From an uncultured Pelagibacteraceae bacterium (GTDB taxonomy: Bacteria > Pseudomonadota > Alphaproteobacteria > Pelagibacterales > AG-422-B15): a DNA stretch of 64,000 nucleotides. The DNA lies in contig CABYIR010000001.1 of assembly GCA_902518955.1 (NCBI GenBank), positions 62,001-126,000 on the forward strand, read 5' to 3'. Positions 43,027-51,589 of the stretch are shown piece by piece; position 1 is the stretch's first letter; each line of letters opens with the position of its first letter. The notes below the pieces were generated by a model. That model was not told the DNA's origin. It worked only from the letters and a program-made list of their open reading frames with translations, and did no database searches. The translations under genes were made by a program, and so were the position numbers.

Positions 43027-44243
43027 TTAGTGAAAAAATCCCTACATTTTTTAAGAGCATTAATAAAAATATCAACTTCATCTTCTGTATTATACATTCC
43101 AAAAGATAATCGTGCAGTTGAATTTAAACTTAAATGTTTCATAAGAGGCTGACAACAGTGATGTCCAGCCCTAATTGCAATTCCCTCAACATCTAAAAAA
43201 GATGAAACTTCGTGAGAATGAACATTTTTTATATTAAAGGAAATAATAGAATGTTTATTTTCATTTGCTCCATGAATATCTACGAAGTCAAGATCTTGCA
43301 TTTTATCCAAAGCATAATTAGTTAATCTAAATTCATGCTCAGATATTTCAGACATTCCTAACTCATTCACATAGTCAATTGCAACACCTAAACCATAGGC
43401 TTCAACCAGGGGAGGCGTACCAGCTTCAAATTTTGCTGGTAAATCAGTAAAAGTCGCTCCATCAATTGAGACATCGGCGATCATTCCTCCTCCTCCTTGA
43501 TATGGAGGTAGTTCTTCAATTAAATTTTCTTTACCATAGAAAACTCCTACTCCAGTAGGGGCATAGAGCTTATGTCCTGAAAAAACAAAGTAATCACAGC
43601 CCAAAGTCTTAACATCTATTGGAATATGGGAAGCTGACTGACATCCATCAAGTAAAATTGGAATACCTGCATTATTACACATGTTGATTATTTCTTGATT
43701 AACTATTGTTCCAAAAACATTTGATAGATGGGTAATAGAAACTAGTTTAGTTTTTTCAGAAATTAGAGACTCAAAATGCTTTTGGTCAATATTTCCAGTT
43801 GAATCAATATTTGCAAATAATATTTTACATTTATATTTATCACGTATTAAAAACCATGGAATAATATTTGAATGGTGTTCCATAACGGTCAAAATTATTT
43901 CATCACCTTCATTAATATATTTTGACGCAAAAGAATTTGCTATAAGGTTAATACTCTCGGTAGCACTTTTAGTAAATATTATTTCTCTTTCAGAATCTGC
44001 ATTAATGAATTTTTGAACTTTTTTTCTTGCATCTTCATATTTAAAAGTGGATTCTACAGAAAGAGTGTGAACACCCCTGCTTACATTGGCATAATTATTA
44101 GAATAAAAACTATTAATTTCATCAATAACAACTTTTGGCTTTTGAGCTGAGGCAGCTGTATCTAAATAAATGAGATCTTTGTTATTAAGAATCTTTTTAT
44201 TGAGAATTGGAAAATCTCCTCTTATTTTTTTAATATCTAACAT
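43023..44243 (-). CDS. sufS: Cysteine desulfurase SufS
   Basis: The 406-residue PLP enzyme has the internal aldimine Lys in FSGHKLYAPTGVG and the persulfide-carrying Cys in RAGHHCCQPLM. MEHHSNIIPW and LDGCQSASH are also present. It takes sulfur from cysteine for cluster assembly. It is the group II (SufS/CsdB) type, by order and by pairing with SufU. It follows sufD by one base and overlaps sufU by 4 bases. Confidence 0.96.
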   Translation of the reverse strand: MLDIKKIRGDFPILNKKILNNKDLIYLDTAASAQKPKVVIDEINSFYSNNYANVSRGVHTLSVESTFKYEDARKKVQKFINADSEREIIFTKSATESINLIANSFASKYINEGDEIILTVMEHHSNIIPWFLIRDKYKCKILFANIDSTGNIDQKHFESLISEKTKLVSITHLSNVFGTIVNQEIINMCNNAGIPILLDGCQSASHIPIDVKTLGCDYFVFSGHKLYAPTGVGVFYGKENLIEELPPYQGGGGMIADVSIDGATFTDLPAKFEAGTPPLVEAYGLGVAIDYVNELGMSEISEHEFRLTNYALDKMQDLDFVDIHGANENKHSIISFNIKNVHSHEVSSFLDVEGIAIRAGHHCCQPLMKHLSLNSTARLSFGMYNTEDEVDIFINALKKCRDFFTK

Positions 44244-44244
44244 T

Positions 44245-45171
44245 TTAACAATTGGCAGAAATATATTTCATAGCCTTTTCTTGCATTTCTGTATTAGGAA
44301 TTTTATCTAAAAATTCACCTAGAAATCCTTCAACATAAATTTTTTCTGCTTCATCATGAGAAATACCACGAGATTTGAGATAAAATATTACTGAGTCATC
44401 TGGCTTACCTGAAGCAGCTCCATGAGAGCAAACAACATCATCGTTATTTATTTCTAATTTCGGGATTAAGCTTATTTTTGCAAACTCGTCCATGATTAAT
44501 CCTTTGCTTATCTGATTTGAAATAGTTTTGGAGCAATCATGGTCCACAAATACTTTGCCAGAAAATTTAATATTTGAGTTTCCCCTTGAGACTGTTTTAA
44601 ATGAGCAGTCTGATTTTGCTGACTTTGATAAGTGCTTTATTGATAAATCATTATTTGAATTTGTTGAATTTGAAATCATTACACCACTACCAACATAACT
44701 TGAATTCTCTTCATTTAATAAAACAGTTGTTTTATTATCCATTACATTAGAGCCATTAGAAAAATTAAAGTCTCTAAATTCACAATTCAAAGCAAGTTCA
44801 ATATTATGATTAAAAGTATTTTTTGAACTATCTTTGAAATTATTAAGTCTAAAAAATTCAAATACTGAATTTTTACTCATTGTCGATATAATATTAATAT
44901 CAGATCCATGTTCATAATCTGACTCATCTCTTAATTCGAGAAAACTATTCTCATTTAGTGATATTTCTAATTCTAAACTAAATTTTTTATCTTTAACATT
45001 TAATAGATTGATGAGAAATTTTTCACTAGATTTTAAGATGTCAATTTTGCCAAATATATGGTCATTTTGTATTTGAAAATTAATATCTAACTCACTAGAA
45101 TTATTCTCATATTTAATCTCTTCACCAATTATAATTGAACAAATATTTTTTTCAGCGTTTGTCATTGTCAT
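44245..45171 (-). CDS. sufD: SufD-like Fe-S assembly protein
   Basis: The 308-residue beta-helix-type protein is shorter than typical SufD (about 420). The C-terminal part is recognisable: ISKGLIMDEFAKISLIPKLEIN, DDVVCSHGAASGKPDD, and GISHDEAEKIYVEGFLGEFLDKI. The N-terminal portion is truncated and divergent. It forms the SufBCD complex with its neighbours. It starts 4 bases inside the sufC stop (overlap) and ends next to sufS. Confidence 0.92.
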   Translation of the reverse strand: MTMTNAEKNICSIIIGEEIKYENNSSELDINFQIQNDHIFGKIDILKSSEKFLINLLNVKDKKFSLELEISLNENSFLELRDESDYEHGSDINIISTMSKNSVFEFFRLNNFKDSSKNTFNHNIELALNCEFRDFNFSNGSNVMDNKTTVLLNEENSSYVGSGVMISNSTNSNNDLSIKHLSKSAKSDCSFKTVSRGNSNIKFSGKVFVDHDCSKTISNQISKGLIMDEFAKISLIPKLEINNDDVVCSHGAASGKPDDSVIFYLKSRGISHDEAEKIYVEGFLGEFLDKIPNTEMQEKAMKYISANC

Positions 45172-45896
45172 GCATAACCTTCTTTATCAATTCTATTTGC
45201 AAGAGATTTATCCCCTGATTCTATGATTGATCCATCTTGAAAAACATGAACGAAATCCGGCTCAATATATTCAAGCAATCTTAAATAATGTGTAATTATT
45301 ATAAATGAACGATTGGATGATCTTAGTTGATTTACAGCTTCTGATGTGCTCTTTAAGGCATCTACATCTAATCCAGAATCTGTTTCATCCATGATTACTA
45401 AATTTGGATTTAAAAGATCTAGTTGCAATACTTCATTCTTCTTTTTTTCTCCACCTGAAAAACCAGCATTAACAAAACGTGAGTGCATATCCATAGGTAT
45501 ATTTAAACATGACGATTTTTCTTTTAAGAGTTTCAAAAAATCTCCAGCCTCAATAGGATTTTCTCCACGATGTTTTCTATGAACATTTACTATTTGCTTT
45601 AGATAGGATGCGTTTGTTACACCAGGCAACTCAATAGGATATTGAAACGCTAAAAAAAGACCAGATAAAGACCTCTCTGATGGATCCATCTTAAGCAAGT
45701 CTTTATCATTAAAATTAACATCACCTGAAATAATTTCATAGTTTGGATTGCCTGCTAATGTATGAGCAATTGTGCTTTTTCCCGATCCATTTGGACCCAT
45801 AATCGCATGTACTTCGCCACTCCCAACCTTTAGAGATAAATCTCTAAGTATTTGATTATCTTCGACAGAAACATTTAAATTTTTTATATCAAGCAT
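45168..45896 (-). CDS. sufC: SufC ATPase
   Basis: The 242-residue ABC ATPase has Walker A GPNGSGKST, signature FSGGEKKKNEVLQL, and Walker B VIMDETDSGLDVDALK. The SufC-specific TDSGLD replaces the usual DEP. It binds SufB and SufD to power cluster assembly in the cytoplasm. It is 2 bases after sufB and overlaps sufD by 4. Confidence 0.96.
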   Translation of the reverse strand: MLDIKNLNVSVEDNQILRDLSLKVGSGEVHAIMGPNGSGKSTIAHTLAGNPNYEIISGDVNFNDKDLLKMDPSERSLSGLFLAFQYPIELPGVTNASYLKQIVNVHRKHRGENPIEAGDFLKLLKEKSSCLNIPMDMHSRFVNAGFSGGEKKKNEVLQLDLLNPNLVIMDETDSGLDVDALKSTSEAVNQLRSSNRSFIIITHYLRLLEYIEPDFVHVFQDGSIIESGDKSLANRIDKEGYA

Positions 45897-45898
45897 AA

Positions 45899-47341
45899 TT
45901 ATCCTATACTTCCTTCAAGACTAATATTTACTAACTTCTGAGCTTCAACAGCAAACTCCATGGGCAGCTTTTGTAGAACTTCTTTACAAAAACCATTAAC
46001 TATTAAACCTTGTGCATCTTCCGCTGTCATGCCTCTTTGCATTACATAAAAAAGCTGATCATCACTTATTTTTGAAGTAGTAGCCTCGTGCTCAATTGAA
46101 GAGTCATTTGAGCTATTTTCTGTCAATGGAATCGTATGAGCACTGCATTTGTCGCCTACAAGAAGAGAGTCGCACTGCGTAAAATTTTTAGCGTTTTTAG
46201 CTTTTCTGTGGAAATTTACGAGTCCTCTATAAGTATTAGAAGATTTACCTGCAGATATACCTTTTGAAATTATTCTACTTTTGGTATTTTTACCGAGGTG
46301 TATCATCTTAGTACCGGTATCAGCTTGTTGAAAATTATTTGTTATCGCTACAGAGTAAAATTCGCCTACTGAGTTATCCCCTTTTAAGATACAACTTGGA
46401 TATTTCCAAGTTATCGCAGAGCCAGTTTCAACTTGTGTCCATGAAATCTTTGAGTTTCTCCCTTTGCAAAGACCCCTTTTGGTAACAAAATTGTATATGC
46501 CGCCAATACCATTTTCATCACCTGGATACCAATTTTGAACAGTTGAATATTTTATTTCTGCATTCTCAAGAGCTACAAGTTCGACATTAGCAGCGTGAAG
46601 CTGATTTTCATCTCTCATTGGAGCAGTACAGCCCTCTAGATAGCTTACATAGCTATCTTCGTCAGCAATAATAAGTGTCCTCTCAAACTGTCCTGTTTCT
46701 GAAGCATTTATTCTAAAATATGTAGATAGCTCCATAGGGCATTTGACACCCTTTGGAATATAAACAAAAGACCCATCACTAAATACTGCCGAATTTAATG
46801 TAGCATAATAATGATCTGTTATAGGAATCACGCTACCTAAATATTTTTTTACTAGTTCTGGATGATTTTTAACCGCTTCAGAAATTGGACAAAAAATAAC
46901 CCCAATTTCATCTAATTTATCTTTAAATGTAGTGGCAACTGAGACGCTATCAAATACAGCATCAACAGCAACGCCAGCTAATACTTTCTGTTCTTTTAGA
47001 GGAATACCAAGTTTTTCATAAGTTTCTAATAACTTAGGATCAACTTCATCAAGTGATTTTGGTTTTTCTTTGAAGTTTTTTGGAGATGCATAGTAATAAA
47101 GATCTTGAAAATCTATATCGTCGAATTTAGCCTTTACCCACTTTGGAGGACTCATATGTTGAAGTCTTTCAAATGCTTTAAGTCTCCATTCAAGCATCCA
47201 TTCTGGCTCTTCTTTTTTCTTAGAAATTAATTTAACTACATCTTCATTTAAGCCTTTAGGAATCTTTTCACTTTCAATGTCAGTAACAAATCCATACTTA
47301 TACTTATCTTGCTTAAAATTATCTTTATTTACTTTATTCAT
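45899..47341 (-). CDS. sufB: SufB Fe-S scaffold component
   Basis: The 480-residue product is full length for SufB. It shows [55 protein letters not shown], and a C-terminal [17 protein letters not shown]. It assembles clusters with SufC and SufD. The ATG overlaps the iscR stop by one base. It is the most strongly conserved gene of the operon. Confidence 0.96.
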   Translation of the reverse strand: MNKVNKDNFKQDKYKYGFVTDIESEKIPKGLNEDVVKLISKKKEEPEWMLEWRLKAFERLQHMSPPKWVKAKFDDIDFQDLYYYASPKNFKEKPKSLDEVDPKLLETYEKLGIPLKEQKVLAGVAVDAVFDSVSVATTFKDKLDEIGVIFCPISEAVKNHPELVKKYLGSVIPITDHYYATLNSAVFSDGSFVYIPKGVKCPMELSTYFRINASETGQFERTLIIADEDSYVSYLEGCTAPMRDENQLHAANVELVALENAEIKYSTVQNWYPGDENGIGGIYNFVTKRGLCKGRNSKISWTQVETGSAITWKYPSCILKGDNSVGEFYSVAITNNFQQADTGTKMIHLGKNTKSRIISKGISAGKSSNTYRGLVNFHRKAKNAKNFTQCDSLLVGDKCSAHTIPLTENSSNDSSIEHEATTSKISDDQLFYVMQRGMTAEDAQGLIVNGFCKEVLQKLPMEFAVEAQKLVNISLEGSIG

Positions 47342-47778
47342 TACTGATTCAATCCTAAAAAGTTGTTCCCTTTATTTAGTGCAATATCTGATAAAGCAAC
47401 TGAATCTAAATAATTTTCGATAAGTGCCTCTAGATCCTCTAGAAAGTGGTGGGTGATACATTTTTCATTTTTTCCAGTACAAAAATTTGACGGGTCATTA
47501 CTGCAGCCTGTTACTTTAATATTTTCCTCAACACCATTGATAATTTCAGAAATCTTTATTTTATTGGGCGCTTTTGATAAATTATATCCGCCACCAGGGC
47601 CTTTAATACTGAATACTAAATTAGATTTTTTTAATTTATTAAATATCTGCTCTAGATAAGATAAAGAAATATTTTGCCTAATTGAAATTTCATTTAAATT
47701 ACAAGGTTTATCAGAGCTATTCTTAGCTAAATCTACCATTGCTTGAACAGCATACCTACTTTTAGTGCTCAATTTCAT
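47341..47778 (-). CDS. iscR: Rrf2-family regulator, IscR-like
   Basis: The 145-residue product has the Rrf2 winged helix ([40 protein letters not shown]). It also has three spaced cysteines (Cys92, Cys100, Cys107) with His110, matching the [2Fe-2S] ligands of IscR. It should sense cluster status and repress this operon. A near-consensus type 1 IscR site lies upstream of cysE (48516-48540). It is 2 bases after cysE and overlaps sufB by one. Confidence 0.94.
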   Translation of the reverse strand: MKLSTKSRYAVQAMVDLAKNSSDKPCNLNEISIRQNISLSYLEQIFNKLKKSNLVFSIKGPGGGYNLSKAPNKIKISEIINGVEENIKVTGCSNDPSNFCTGKNEKCITHHFLEDLEALIENYLDSVALSDIALNKGNNFLGLNQ

Positions 47779-47780
47779 TA

Positions 47781-48479
47781 CTAATCTCTCAATTTTTTTT
47801 CTAATTTAGATAAACGATCTTTTAATAGCTCATTATCTTGCTCTAGTTTTCTTACTCTAGCTGTCCTACTGTCATCTTCTCCACTTACTCCATAAGCCAT
47901 AAATTTAATATTGCTTTTTTCACCTGAAACGGTGTATCTAGCTGGATTACCAACTACACTTTTATTTCTTTCAATATCCTTAGTTACAACCGAATTTGAA
48001 CCAACCTTAGCGTTTTCACCAATCGTAATGGGTCCAAGTATTTGTGCTCCAGACCCTATAATTACGTTATCGCCAATCGTTGGATGTCTTTTCTTATCTT
48101 TTTGACTCTCACTATTTTCACTTGGAGATACACCTCCAAGGGTCACTCCGTGATAAAGTGTTACATTATTTCCAATTTCAGCCGTTTCACCGATAACAAT
48201 TCCCATTCCGTGATCTATAAATAGAAATTTCCCTATTTTTGCGGCGGGATGAATTTCAATTCCAGTCAATAAACGTCCTAAATAAGATACTATCCTCGCA
48301 AGGAAGCTAAGTTTAATAGACCATAAGAAATTGGATATCTTATAAAATCCAACTGAATGTAGTCCTGGAGAAGTGAAAAAGGTCTCTAATCGGCTCTTAG
48401 CGGCCGGATCTCTCCTATTATAGGAGTCTATTAAATTAATAAAATGCAGCATATTTAAAAAAAGTCTTGTGTTTAACAC
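47781..48479 (-). CDS. cysE: Serine O-acetyltransferase
   Basis: The 232-residue product has the left-handed beta-helix hexapeptide repeats: [38 protein letters not shown], and [20 protein letters not shown]. The active-site His is in FIDHGMG. It makes O-acetylserine for cysteine synthesis, which feeds sulfur to SufS. It is first in the suf operon. An internal ATG at 48452 would shorten it by 9 residues and is a possible true start. The C-terminus is a short coiled coil ([19 protein letters not shown]). Confidence 0.94.
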   Translation of the reverse strand: MLNTRLFLNMLHFINLIDSYNRRDPAAKSRLETFFTSPGLHSVGFYKISNFLWSIKLSFLARIVSYLGRLLTGIEIHPAAKIGKFLFIDHGMGIVIGETAEIGNNVTLYHGVTLGGVSPSENSESQKDKKRHPTIGDNVIIGSGAQILGPITIGENAKVGSNSVVTKDIERNKSVVGNPARYTVSGEKSNIKFMAYGVSGEDDSRTARVRKLEQDNELLKDRLSKLEKKLRD

Positions 48480-48515
48480 ACCAAATTAGGTATACCAAAC
48501 AACTAGGTACTTATA

Positions 48516-48540
48516 ATACCTTACTAAACTAGTCAACTAT
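48516..48540. promoter_or_regulatory. Candidate IscR type 1 binding site
   Basis: The 25-base block matches the E. coli IscR type 1 consensus at 23 of 25 positions, by eye. It reads ATACCTTACT, AAAC core, TAGTCAACTAT, with mismatches at the seventh position (T for G) and one in the central W triplet (C). It lies 37 bases upstream of the cysE start and 17 before the divergent hydrolase start. On the minus strand it includes a TTGACT that could be a -35 element, so binding would block the suf promoter. Confidence 0.75.
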
Positions 48541-48556
48541 TAGATAATCTCATTTT

Positions 48557-49219
48557 ATGAACAATCAAGTAAAAGAAATCATTTTTAGCGGCCCCGAAGG
48601 GAAACTAGTAGGAAAATACAAAAAAGGTCAATCCCTTAACCCTCCTATAGCACTATTGCTTCATCCACATCCATTATACGGAGGTACTATGAATAATCCT
48701 TTAGTAATGGAACTTTATAATATTTTTGACTCATTTGGCTTTTCAATATTTCGTTTTAATTTCAGGGGTGTTGGAAAAAGTGAGGGAAAGTTTGACAATG
48801 GTCTTGGAGAGTTAGCCGATGCTGCTGCAGCCCTTGACTGGCTTCAAAGGCAGAATCCAAATACAAACCAGTGCTGGGTAAGTGGATTTTCGTTTGGAGC
48901 ACTCATGTGTATGCAATTATTAATGAGAAGACCAGAGATCACACGCTTCATTAGCATTTCTCCTCAACCAAATCTATACGACTTTAATTTTCTCGCACCT
49001 TGTCCAGCATCTGGAATAATGCTTCATGGAAAAAAAGATGAGCTAGTGCCTGTTGAAGAAACTCAGAGACTTGCACAGAAATTACAATCTCAAAAAAATA
49101 TCACTGTAGAATATGAGGAAATTAGTGGAGCTAATCATTTTTATGATAACGAAGTTCACAAACTTAATAAAATAATTTGTTCTTATATTGAAAAAGAACT
49201 TAATTCTCGATTTAGATAA
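48557..49219 (+). CDS. Alpha/beta hydrolase
   Basis: The 220-residue product has the hydrolase fold: LLLHPHPLYGGTMNNPLV, FNFRGVGKSEGKFDNG, nucleophile elbow GFSFGAL (Ser), acid after MLHGKKDELVPVEE, and His in GANHFYDNE. It resembles bacterial small alpha/beta hydrolases of the YqiA/dienelactone type. The substrate is unknown. It is divergent from cysE across the IscR-like site and may share its control. It overlaps anmK at its 3-prime end by 8 bases. Confidence 0.9.
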   Translation: MNNQVKEIIFSGPEGKLVGKYKKGQSLNPPIALLLHPHPLYGGTMNNPLVMELYNIFDSFGFSIFRFNFRGVGKSEGKFDNGLGELADAAAALDWLQRQNPNTNQCWVSGFSFGALMCMQLLMRRPEITRFISISPQPNLYDFNFLAPCPASGIMLHGKKDELVPVEETQRLAQKLQSQKNITVEYEEISGANHFYDNEVHKLNKIICSYIEKELNSRFR

Positions 49220-50297
49220 CTTTTCCTCCAATTATTGCTTTTAAAACACCTGTAGTCTGAGGATACGTTATTGGCAACTTTTTTATTCTTCTTATTCCTA
49301 AATATGCAAATGCTTGTGCCTCAATAAAATCCTCTTCTATGCCAAGATCTTTTGCCCTTAGAATATTAGTATTAATCTTATCCTTGATACGTCTCATAAG
49401 CTGATCATTTTTTACACCTCCACCCATACAAATTAAATTATCTACTTTAGATTTACTATGCACCATACTTCTTTTTATACTCTCTGCAGTAAATTCAACT
49501 ATTGAAGTGCATGCATCATAATATGATAGTTTTAAAAATTTTGACTTATTAAAATAATTTTTATCCAATGACTTTGGTGGATCTTTTTTAAAAAAATTGT
49601 CTTTCATTAAAGAGATAATTAACTTTTTATTAATCTTTCCTTTAGAGCTATCAACTCCATTCTTATCATAAAACTTTTTTTTCTTATGAAAGACATAATC
49701 ATTTAAAATTGCCATTCCTGGTCCGACATCAAAGGCGCTAATTATTTTATTATTTTTAATAATTGTAATATTGGAAACACCTCCAATATTTAAAAAAGCG
49801 TTAGTTCCACTCAATGAAAGATTTTTATTCATTAATTTATGAAAAACTGGTGTTAAAGGAGCCCCCTGTCCTCCATACTTAAGGTCATTTTGTCTAAAGT
49901 CATAAATAATGTGAGAATTAAATTCTGGTTTAATTAATTCAACTTTACATAACTGAATTGAAATTTTTTTATAAGGATCGTGAAATATTGTCTGACCATG
50001 TAGAGAAATTAAATCAATTTTTGAGTAATTAGATTTCTTAAATTTTTTAATAGCATTAATATAAGACTCGGTAACTCTGTCTTGTATTTGTATTATTCTA
50101 GATGAATAAATATTCAATTTATTTATATTGTTTGCAAGGTCATTAAGATCTTTGACTAAATCACTGTTGTATTTGATATACTTAGAACTCAGAACTTCAA
50201 ATTTACTTATACCATCACTTTGAACCAGAGAAAGATCGATACCATCATTTGATGTTCCGCTCATAATTCCAAGAGATAAATATCTGTTTTTTTTCAT
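49212..50297 (-). CDS. anmK: Anhydro-N-acetylmuramic acid kinase
   Basis: At 361 residues this matches AnmK. It shows LGIMSGTSNDGIDLSLV, LHGQTIFHDP, NIGGVSNITII, AFDVGPGMAILN and CMGGGVKND. The enzyme converts anhydro-MurNAc plus ATP to MurNAc-6-phosphate for cell-wall recycling. It starts 56 bases before the divergent tyrS. It converges on the hydrolase gene. Confidence 0.95.
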   Translation of the reverse strand: MKKNRYLSLGIMSGTSNDGIDLSLVQSDGISKFEVLSSKYIKYNSDLVKDLNDLANNINKLNIYSSRIIQIQDRVTESYINAIKKFKKSNYSKIDLISLHGQTIFHDPYKKISIQLCKVELIKPEFNSHIIYDFRQNDLKYGGQGAPLTPVFHKLMNKNLSLSGTNAFLNIGGVSNITIIKNNKIISAFDVGPGMAILNDYVFHKKKKFYDKNGVDSSKGKINKKLIISLMKDNFFKKDPPKSLDKNYFNKSKFLKLSYYDACTSIVEFTAESIKRSMVHSKSKVDNLICMGGGVKNDQLMRRIKDKINTNILRAKDLGIEEDFIEAQAFAYLGIRRIKKLPITYPQTTGVLKAIIGGKVI

Positions 50298-50353
50298 AAG
50301 TATAGAATTTCTGAGTTTATATATTTAATACATAGTATATTAATATTACTTAT

Positions 50354-51589
50354 ATGACACTAATTGAAGAACTTAAACAGCGTGGATTCATACATCAATG
50401 TACAAATGAAAAAGCATTAGGTGATTTGCTGAATTCTGAATCAATCAAATTTTATATAGGATTTGATTGTACAGCAAAATCTCTACATGTCGGTAGTTTA
50501 ATTCAAATAATGATCATGCGTTTATTTCAAAAATATGGACACCATCCTATTGTTTTGATTGGCAAGGGAACAACTAAAATTGGTGATCCATCAGGAAAAG
50601 ATGAAACAAGAAAAATTCTTTCTTCAGAGGATATAGATACCAATGCCTCAAATTTAGAAATAGTATTTAGTAAATTTCTTGATTTCCAATCAGACAATAA
50701 AGCAATTTTAAGCGATAATTCCCTATGGCTAGATAAGCTAAACTATATAAATTTTTTAAGAGACTATGGAAAACATTTTACAATTAATAAGATGCTATCG
50801 TTTGATAGTGTTAAAATAAGATTAGAAAGAGAACAATCGCTCAGTTTTGTTGAGTTTAATTATATGATTTTTCAAGCTTATGATTTCTTTGAACTCCACG
50901 AAAGAAATGAATGTATTTTACAAATAGGAGGCTCAGATCAGTGGGGGAATATAGTAAATGGCATTGAACTAATACGAAGATCAATTGGAAAAGAGTCTTT
51001 TGGCTTAACAACTCCTCTACTTACAAATGCAAACGGAGATAAAATGGGTAAAACTACAGATGGTGCCATTTGGTTAAATGAAGAATTTTTTTCTTCTTAT
51101 GATTATTGGCAGTTCTGGAGAAATATAGATGATCGAGATGTCTTTCGTTTTTTAAAACTATTTACTGATCTTCCAATTGATGAAATTGAAAAAATAGAAA
51201 ATGACTCAAAAGATGATATTAATTTAGCAAAAATTATTTTAGCAAACCATACAACCACTCTTCTTCATGGAAAAGTCGCAGCAAGTAAAGCTGAGCAAAC
51301 TGCTCAAGATACATTTAGTGGCGACAGTATTTCTGAGAACCTCCCAAAAATTTCTTTGCTTGAAAAAGAATTTAAACAACCCGTATATATCTATGATCTG
51401 ATCGTTAAAATTAGGTTTTCTAATTCAAAATCTGAAGCTAGAAAGCTTATACGAGGACATGGAGTTAAGCTAAATCAATCTGTAGTTAGAGATGAGCTCT
51501 ATGAACTTTTATTAGAAGATTTTTCAGATAATAAGGCCCTGATTAGTGTGGGTAAGAAAAAACACTTTATAGTTGAGATTACTCAATAG
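50354..51589 (+). CDS. tyrS: Tyrosyl-tRNA synthetase
   Basis: The 411-residue class I synthetase has the HIGH-type motif CTAKSLHVGSLIQI, tyrosine-pocket QIGGSDQWGNIVNGIELIRR, the KMSKS-type loop DKMGKTTDG, and a C-terminal S4 domain (SNSKSEARKLIRGHGVKLN). The order is typical for bacteria. The KMGKT variant is common in alphaproteobacteria, not a loss. The gene converges on the AsmA-like gene with an 11-base overlap. Confidence 0.97.
   Translation: MTLIEELKQRGFIHQCTNEKALGDLLNSESIKFYIGFDCTAKSLHVGSLIQIMIMRLFQKYGHHPIVLIGKGTTKIGDPSGKDETRKILSSEDIDTNASNLEIVFSKFLDFQSDNKAILSDNSLWLDKLNYINFLRDYGKHFTINKMLSFDSVKIRLEREQSLSFVEFNYMIFQAYDFFELHERNECILQIGGSDQWGNIVNGIELIRRSIGKESFGLTTPLLTNANGDKMGKTTDGAIWLNEEFFSSYDYWQFWRNIDDRDVFRFLKLFTDLPIDEIEKIENDSKDDINLAKIILANHTTTLLHGKVAASKAEQTAQDTFSGDSISENLPKISLLEKEFKQPVYIYDLIVKIRFSNSKSEARKLIRGHGVKLNQSVVRDELYELLLEDFSDNKALISVGKKKHFIVEITQ

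Noticed and set aside
50354-51589. KMGKT instead of KMSKS in TyrS as a possible defect
   Set aside because: This variant is normal for the family in many bacteria.
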